Below, piece after piece: positions 42,552 through 46,721 of a stretch of 46,721 bases of DNA; the first letter of the stretch is position 1; every line of letters begins with the position of its first letter. This DNA is from CAWDMN01 sp963803155 (GTDB taxonomy: Bacteria > Acidobacteriota > Terriglobia > Versatilivoradales > Versatilivoraceae). The stretch lies in the NCBI GenBank assembly GCA_963803155.1, contig CAWDMN010000098.1:1-46721 (forward strand), written 5' to 3'. The notes under the pieces are model-generated. The model was not told the DNA's origin, made no database searches, and saw only the letters and a program-made list of their open reading frames with translations. A program made the position numbers and the translations under genes.

Positions 42552-44321
42552 TCATTGATCTTCTCTGATTGTTAAGACCTGATCGGCCTTGACATTACTG
42601 AGAACCTGTTTAGTCCCGCCCGGCCAGGATAATTCAATTTTATCCGCTTGTGTGGCGTTTCCCAAGCCAAAGTAAACTCGCTTGTCGCTCGAAGAGTTGT
42701 AGCCCACGGCGGTGGTGGCATGATTATATTGGACCCCCTGAGCTGATGTCAGCTTTATACGAGTACCCAACCCGTCACGATTACTTTTCGTGCCGAGTAA
42801 ATTCAAGGTCAACCAGTGATGGGCGTTCCTGGAACGGTTCATGAATAGTTCGGTCTTGCCATTGAGCACTACTACCACGATGTCAATCTTGCCATCATTA
42901 TTGAAATCTCCAAAAGCAGCTCCCCGATGGGCCGCCGGGATGGTGAAGGTGGGGCCGGCCTGAGGCGCCACATCGGTGAATGTGAAATTCCCCTTGTTTT
43001 GAAAAAGCGCATGAGGCAGAAGAAAAGGCCGATGCTCAATCTCGGGGGAGTTGTCGAGAATAGCCGCGCAGGAAGCGAAAATATCTTTGAACCCGTCATT
43101 GTCGAAATCGAAGATTCCGGTTCCCCAGGCCGTCAAGCGGCTGCTGGGGATTGTGAGACCAGCGACGCTGGTGACATCTTCAAATTGGTCTCCCAGGTTC
43201 TTGTAAAGCGGGAAAGTGTCTCCAAACATGGCGGTGTGGAAAATATCCGGTTTGCCGTCGTTGTTCAAGTCCCGGAAATCAGCCCCCATGCCGGCCACTG
43301 TTTTGCCATTTTCGTTGTAGGCTACGCCAAGCAACATGGCCTGTTCTGAAAACGTTCCGTCTCCGTTGTTTTTGAAAAGAAAATTCCGGAATGTATCGTT
43401 GGAAATGAAAACGTCGGTGAATCCGTCATTGTCATAGTCGGCAAAGGCCATGCCCATGCCTTTGCCGTGGTGTTTATCGATTTGCGATTCTACGGAAACG
43501 TCAGTAAAGGTTCCATCTCCGTTGTTCCTATATAAATAGTTGGGGAGACCATCAAAGTTGTTGGGAGAGCAATAAGCCGGGAGTCCCTGGATGTAACAGT
43601 GGGCCGCTGTGGCAATAGAATAGCGAAGATAGTTGTTGACGAAAAGATCCAGCTTGCCATCGTTGTTGTAATCGAACCATCCCGCCGTGATTGCCCAGGT
43701 TTTGCCAAACTTGGGATGGATCCCTGCCACGCCGGCTTTTTCCGTGACGTCGCTGAAAGTGCCGTCTCCATTGTTGTGAAAAAGCTGATTGAAATTGACT
43801 CCGCAGACGTAAAGATCCACCCAGCCATCATTATCGTAATCGCCAGCCGCGACCCCCATGCAATAACCTTTGCCGCGAACTCCGGCTTCGTCGGTCACAT
43901 CAGTAAAGGTCTCATTTCCGTTGTTGTGGTAAAGGCGGTTGTAATAACTCGGATCAGTCTTTTCCAAGCCGGGGATAGTGGCTCCGTTTGGAAAATAAAT
44001 GTCGAGAAATCCATCATTGTCAAAATCGAATACAGCTGCGCCGCCAATCATGGTTTCATATGAGTAGCGGAGGGGAGAAATGCTGTTCTTTAACTGATAG
44101 GTGATGCCGGATCGCTCGATAATATTTTCAAAAAACAATGTCGTATTTGTTTTGGATTCTTCTGGCTTGATGGGAGCTGCTGACGCCGGGGTTGACATGC
44201 GCCTCCCCTGACCACTAGTTGATGGTGGCGCTGAACGACGTTGCAGGGAGCGGCCGGTTTGTCCCGACATCGTTAAAATGCAGAAAAAAAACATCCCCCC
44301 AAGCGTGAGGGATTTTTTCAT
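42552..44321 (-). CDS. Secreted CRTAC1-family protein with FG-GAP/VCBS repeats and ASPIC/UnbV domain
   Basis: A protein of about 589 residues with a signal peptide (MKKSLTLGGMFFFCILTMSG). It carries at least seven repeats of the type D-x-DNDG-x-x-D-(I/L) (for example FDFDNDGFLDIYFPNG, GDYDNDGWVDLYVCG, ADYDNDGFTDVFISN), each a Ca2+-binding beta-propeller blade, paired with NNGDGTFTDVT motifs. The C-terminal ASPIC/UnbV domain is seen in RDGLGTRIKLTS and KRVYFGLGNATQADKIELSWPGG. Such proteins are extracellular or periplasmic and of uncertain function. The open frame extends to 44477, but beyond about 44400 it is the antisense of a gene fragment. ATG 44321 is chosen for the signal peptide; 44375 is an alternative. 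Neither has a clear ribosome binding site. Confidence 0.88.
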   Translation of the reverse strand: MKKSLTLGGMFFFCILTMSGQTGRSLQRRSAPPSTSGQGRRMSTPASAAPIKPEESKTNTTLFFENIIERSGITYQLKNSISPLRYSYETMIGGAAVFDFDNDGFLDIYFPNGATIPGLEKTDPSYYNRLYHNNGNETFTDVTDEAGVRGKGYCMGVAAGDYDNDGWVDLYVCGVNFNQLFHNNGDGTFSDVTEKAGVAGIHPKFGKTWAITAGWFDYNNDGKLDLFVNNYLRYSIATAAHCYIQGLPAYCSPNNFDGLPNYLYRNNGDGTFTDVSVESQIDKHHGKGMGMAFADYDNDGFTDVFISNDTFRNFLFKNNGDGTFSEQAMLLGVAYNENGKTVAGMGADFRDLNNDGKPDIFHTAMFGDTFPLYKNLGDQFEDVTSVAGLTIPSSRLTAWGTGIFDFDNDGFKDIFASCAAILDNSPEIEHRPFLLPHALFQNKGNFTFTDVAPQAGPTFTIPAAHRGAAFGDFNNDGKIDIVVVVLNGKTELFMNRSRNAHHWLTLNLLGTKSNRDGLGTRIKLTSAQGVQYNHATTAVGYNSSSDKRVYFGLGNATQADKIELSWPGGTKQVLSNVKADQVLTIREDQ

Positions 44322-44412
44322 CAGTGGTTTCGGAAAACGGCAAAGGCGTCGGAAGGAGTTCTTATGATTTGACATGGTAGAGTGAAAGAGCATACCCTCT
44401 CGAACGAAAAAA

Positions 44413-44604
44413 TCGATGCTCCTGGTGCCGCTGGCCGATAACCTGGGCATCATGTGGGTGGCCATGGAAAGCACCACACTGGCCTCCGTGCTGCTGGGCT
44501 ACCTTTTACAACCAAAAGACCTCCTTCGAGGCAGGCTGGAAATACATCATCCTGGGCAGCGTGGGCATTTCGCTGGCGTTGTTCGGCACCATTCTTTTGA
44601 CATC
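44413..44604 (+). pseudogene. Orphan internal fragment of a hydrogenase-4 subunit F (HyfF)-type / NuoN-like membrane gene
   Basis: Frame 44413-44504 reads SMLLVPLADNLGIMWVAMES and then TTLASVLLG. After a frameshift near 44500 the next frame reads FYNQKTSFEAGWKYIILGS and then VGISLALFGTILL. Joined, these match the conserved helices around the GIMWVAxExTTLASxLLVxFY and WKYIIxxSVGIxLALFGTxLL segments of HyfF-type proton-channel subunits. Nothing before 44413 or after about 44604 continues the gene, so it is a remnant of roughly 64 codons truncated at both ends and frameshifted. The opposite strand holds the truncated tail of a different gene. Confidence 0.75.
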
Positions 44605-45057
44605 AATGGGCGGTCGGCGTGCTCGGCCCGACAATCTTGCGATCCTGAATAGGATGGCGGCCGATATAAAGGTCGTCGCAACGTTCAAGAAGACGGGAGC
44701 AGAGTACACAGGCTTAAACAGGTAGACAGCCAGCAGGTTCCACCAGTAGTACAGAATGTGCTGGCCTCCGGCGATGGAAAAGAGGCGCTCCCGCCCGTCT
44801 TGAGTAAAAAGGATCAGAAAAGGGTTATTACCTTTTAGCAGGAGTAAGCGAGCCTGCTCGAAATATGTCAAGTCGTCAACCAAAGTCCACCCGCTCCGGA
44901 AGAAATACGCGAAGTAGAGGAGAGGGATCACAACCTTCAGCAATGCCAACGAGAGCGCCAGCAGGCGCCCCGTCTTCATTAGCCGAACCATCACCCACGC
45001 CCCAAATATGGCGACAGATAGGGCCGGCAGCCAAAGGAACTCAAGCGGGACAAGCAT
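44506..45057 (-). pseudogene. Truncated polytopic membrane protein of a polysaccharide locus
   Basis: On the minus strand ATG 45057 (AAGGTG just upstream) begins a hydrophobic protein: MLVPLEFLWLPALSVAIFG, then RLLALSLALLKVVIPLLYFAYFF, DDLTYFEQARLLLLKGNNP and ILYYWWNLLAVYLFKPVYS. The aromatic, helix-rich pattern is that of integral-membrane glycosyltransferases (family 39-like) or O-antigen proteins. Coding sense is lost after about 44612, where the frame runs into the antisense of the HyfF-type fragment and stops at 44506. The start overlaps the end of the glycosyltransferase pseudogene by 17 bases, as in an operon. About 148 authentic residues remain. Confidence 0.6.
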
Positions 45058-46167
45058 CAATCACCTTCTGAAAGAGAGCTTCATACTGGGCCGTAATGTG
45101 CTGCACGTCAAACAGCTCTAAATGACCTTGTCCCCTCCATCCGCGATTGTGAGACTTGTTGTCGCCTAACACCTAAGAATCCCGCGCGCCAGAGCGGCAA
45201 CATCCTCACTTCCCACAAGCATACAGCCAGGGAAGTGTGCTGCGATCTCCCTTACGCTACCCGGGCAATCCATTGCTGATCAGGCGTTTCCAAGGCCAGG
45301 GCTTCCAATAGCGCGTTTCCGAAACCCTCGTAGTGGGAGCAGCAGAACGAACAAACCGACTGCTTGAAGTAGGGATAAGGGTTACGCTTATACCCGACGA
45401 AATGGACAGCTTCAGTCAGGCCCAGCGCGGTTCCGCCGAGCCTTGAGCTGAAATTCGAGAGGTCCTTCGCCCAGGATCGTTAATTGAGCATTGGGGATGC
45501 TTTTGCGAACCGAGAGCAAATGAGTCCAGGAGAAGGTCATAACCCTTTTCACTTGACAGTCGGCCCACCGCCAGGAGTCGAGGGCCTTCGCCCGAATAAG
45601 GGATATCCATGTAAATCAGCGAGTCGTCGTATCATCCCGACATCCACCGGATTATAGATCCGGACCATCTTCCTACGAGGAACTCCAAATTGTTCAGCCA
45701 AGTCATCGAGCGTGTAATCTGATACGCAAACTATCCCGTCCGCCCTTTTGTACAAACACCGATAAGACCATCGCCATAGTACAGCGTGTCGAACATTCTG
45801 CGCGAAGTTCGGTGCTCGCCACCGTCACTTCTTGAATGACAAACTCAACTTTCGCGGCAACATGGGCCTGACAAGTATCAAGAGTAGATTCATGTAACCC
45901 TGCGTCGAAAGTATAACTGAAGGCCGCAGTCAAACCAACCGAACGATGGCAGGAATAGAATATTCGCGCACGGCCTGCCCTAAGGTCATGAACTGCCACG
46001 TCCTCCGGTACCTCAGTCAGATGTGGGCCCTTCGCGCTGACGAGAGCCAAATGCGGCTCAAAGTGCGACCGATCAAGGTGCCGAAGAAGGGTAACCATCG
46101 TTCCTTCAGCGCCACCGCCTCCTAAGGAAGGAAGAACAAAAAGGATTTTCAGCCGTCGGTGCTTCAT
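45041..46167 (-). pseudogene. Group-4 glycosyltransferase (GT4), decayed by several frameshifts
   Basis: Starting at ATG 46167 (1 base after the asparagine synthetase stop) the first frame reads KILFVLPSLGGGGAEGTMVT and FEPHLALVSAKGPHLTEVPE, a GT4 N-terminal domain. Sense then moves between frames: YKRADGIVCVSDYTLDDLAE and FGVPRRKMVRIYNPVDV (about 45755-45625), GPRLLAVGRLSSEKGYDLLL (about 45590-45530), EAVHFVGYKRNPYPYFKQ and HYEGFGNALLEALALETP (about 45410-45275, including the nucleotide-sugar motif E-G-F-x-N), IAAHFPGCMLVGSEDVAALA (about 45254-45195), and ELFDVQHITAQYEALFQKVI ending at TGA 45041. At least five shifts are needed. The complete family outline shows that it was once a full gene of about 370 codons. 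Confidence 0.8.
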
Positions 46168-46168
46168 A

Positions 46169-46721
46169 TCAGTGCTGGAACACGTCACGATCAACCATCG
46201 ATGCATGCACGGATTTGCACGACTCAGCGAGCCACGCCTGGAACATCAACACATCCCAGAGGTGGTATTGCCAGTTCCGCTGGCCAGATAGATGCTCTAG
46301 CCACAGTTTCCGGATCGGCTCGGGGCGCAAGAATCCCTCGCGCCTGAGCCTGTCTTCGTTCAGCAGGTCCTCTGCCCACGCACGCAGGGGGCCGCGCAAC
46401 CAGTCGCTGATCGGTATCCCAAAGCCCATCTTGGGGCGTTCGATGAGTTCCCTGGGAACGTATTGGTAGAGGAGCTGCCGTAGCAGCCATTTCCCCTGCC
46501 CGTTGCGAATCTTCAGGGAGAGGGGAATGCGGGCCGCGGGATCGACGACGCGGTGATCGAGCAAGGGCACGCGCGCCTCAAGGCTCACCCCCATGCTGGC
46601 TCGATCTACTTTCACAAGGATATCGTCGGGCAGATAAGTAATGAGATCCAGGAACATCATCCGCTGGACAAATTCCGGCAGCCTGGCCCACCGGGATGGG
46701 TCGCTGAGAATCGTGGGCGGC
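46169..46721 (-). CDS. asnB: Asparagine synthetase (glutamine-hydrolysing), C-terminal part
   Basis: The frame is open to the right edge and ends at 46169, leaving about 183 C-terminal residues. FLDLITYLPDDILVKVDRAS, SLEARVPLLDHRVVDPAARI, GKWLLRQLLYQYVPRELIERP and KMGFGIPISDWLRGPLRAW are typical of the synthetase domain of AsnB-type amidotransferases found in exopolysaccharide loci. The N-terminal glutaminase domain lies outside the window. Unlike the downstream glycosyltransferase this part has no frameshift. In polysaccharide clusters such enzymes amidate sugars or remain of uncertain role. Confidence 0.88.
   Translation of the reverse strand, partial: PPTILSDPSRWARLPEFVQRMMFLDLITYLPDDILVKVDRASMGVSLEARVPLLDHRVVDPAARIPLSLKIRNGQGKWLLRQLLYQYVPRELIERPKMGFGIPISDWLRGPLRAWAEDLLNEDRLRREGFLRPEPIRKLWLEHLSGQRNWQYHLWDVLMFQAWLAESCKSVHASMVDRDVFQH

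Noticed and set aside
44322..44477. Longer N terminus of the CRTAC1-type protein starting at 44477
   Set aside because: The part beyond about 44400 is antisense to the HyfF-type fragment, and a proper signal peptide starts at 44321.

Overview
The window looks like a chromosomal piece of an environmental bacterium, most likely an Acidobacteriota member. That placement is inference. It rests on a DUF2934 protein, an RpoB with an extra cysteine-rich insertion, CRTAC1/FG-GAP and PilZ proteins, and a Rieske/cytochrome b complex with multihaem partners; no 16S gene is present. The core genes (tuf, rpmG, secE, nusG, rplKAJL, rpoBC, rnr, ligA, era, ybeY) are ordinary bacterial genes.

Layout. 1-10843 is a plus-strand redox locus. 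It begins with the tail of a probable multihaem cytochrome. Next come an outer-membrane beta-barrel carrying one N-terminal haem c site (Cyc2-like architecture) and a periplasmic type-1 copper protein. A respiratory complex follows: an FAD/NAD(P)/4Fe-4S oxidoreductase of the GltD family, a Rieske protein (frameshifted in this sequence), a split cytochrome b (b6-like plus subunit IV-like), a membrane-anchored octahaem cytochrome and a monohaem lipoprotein cytochrome. The close spacing and overlaps suggest one transcription unit from the oxidoreductase to the lipoprotein. A working hypothesis is that electrons collected at the outer membrane pass through the copper and haem proteins to the Rieske/b complex and the quinone pool, with the FAD/Fe-S subunit linking to NAD(P).

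11058-13213 is a loose region of small genes (Mth938-like, a short unknown protein, PilZ) invaded by two diverged copies of a 230-240 bp MITE-like element, followed by tRNA-Leu(CAG). 13381-18057 holds an MFS transporter (minus strand), RNase R and a SpoU-family rRNA methyltransferase.

18086-32621 is the translation/transcription superoperon: tRNA-Thr(TGT), Tyr, Gly(TCC), Thr(GGT), tuf, rpmG, tRNA-Trp, secE, nusG, rplK, rplA, rplJ, rplL, an attenuator-like hairpin, rpoB, rpoC and a strong terminator. Its front end has the same order as the classical thrU-tyrU-glyT-thrT-tufB cluster of enterobacteria.

32692-42308 carries a DUF2934 protein, a very small ribosomal protein gene (bTHX) hidden in another frame in front of an AlkD-like gene, a (GGAAAA)n tract, ligA, then phoH-ybeY-corC-era (ribosome maturation and membrane functions), queE and a small zinc-ribbon-like gene closed by a terminator. 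42552-46721 is a CRTAC1-type secreted protein followed by a decayed surface-polysaccharide locus: an orphan internal fragment of a hydrogenase-4 F-type gene, a truncated membrane protein, a multiply frameshifted group-4 glycosyltransferase and the C-terminal part of an asparagine synthetase running off the right edge.
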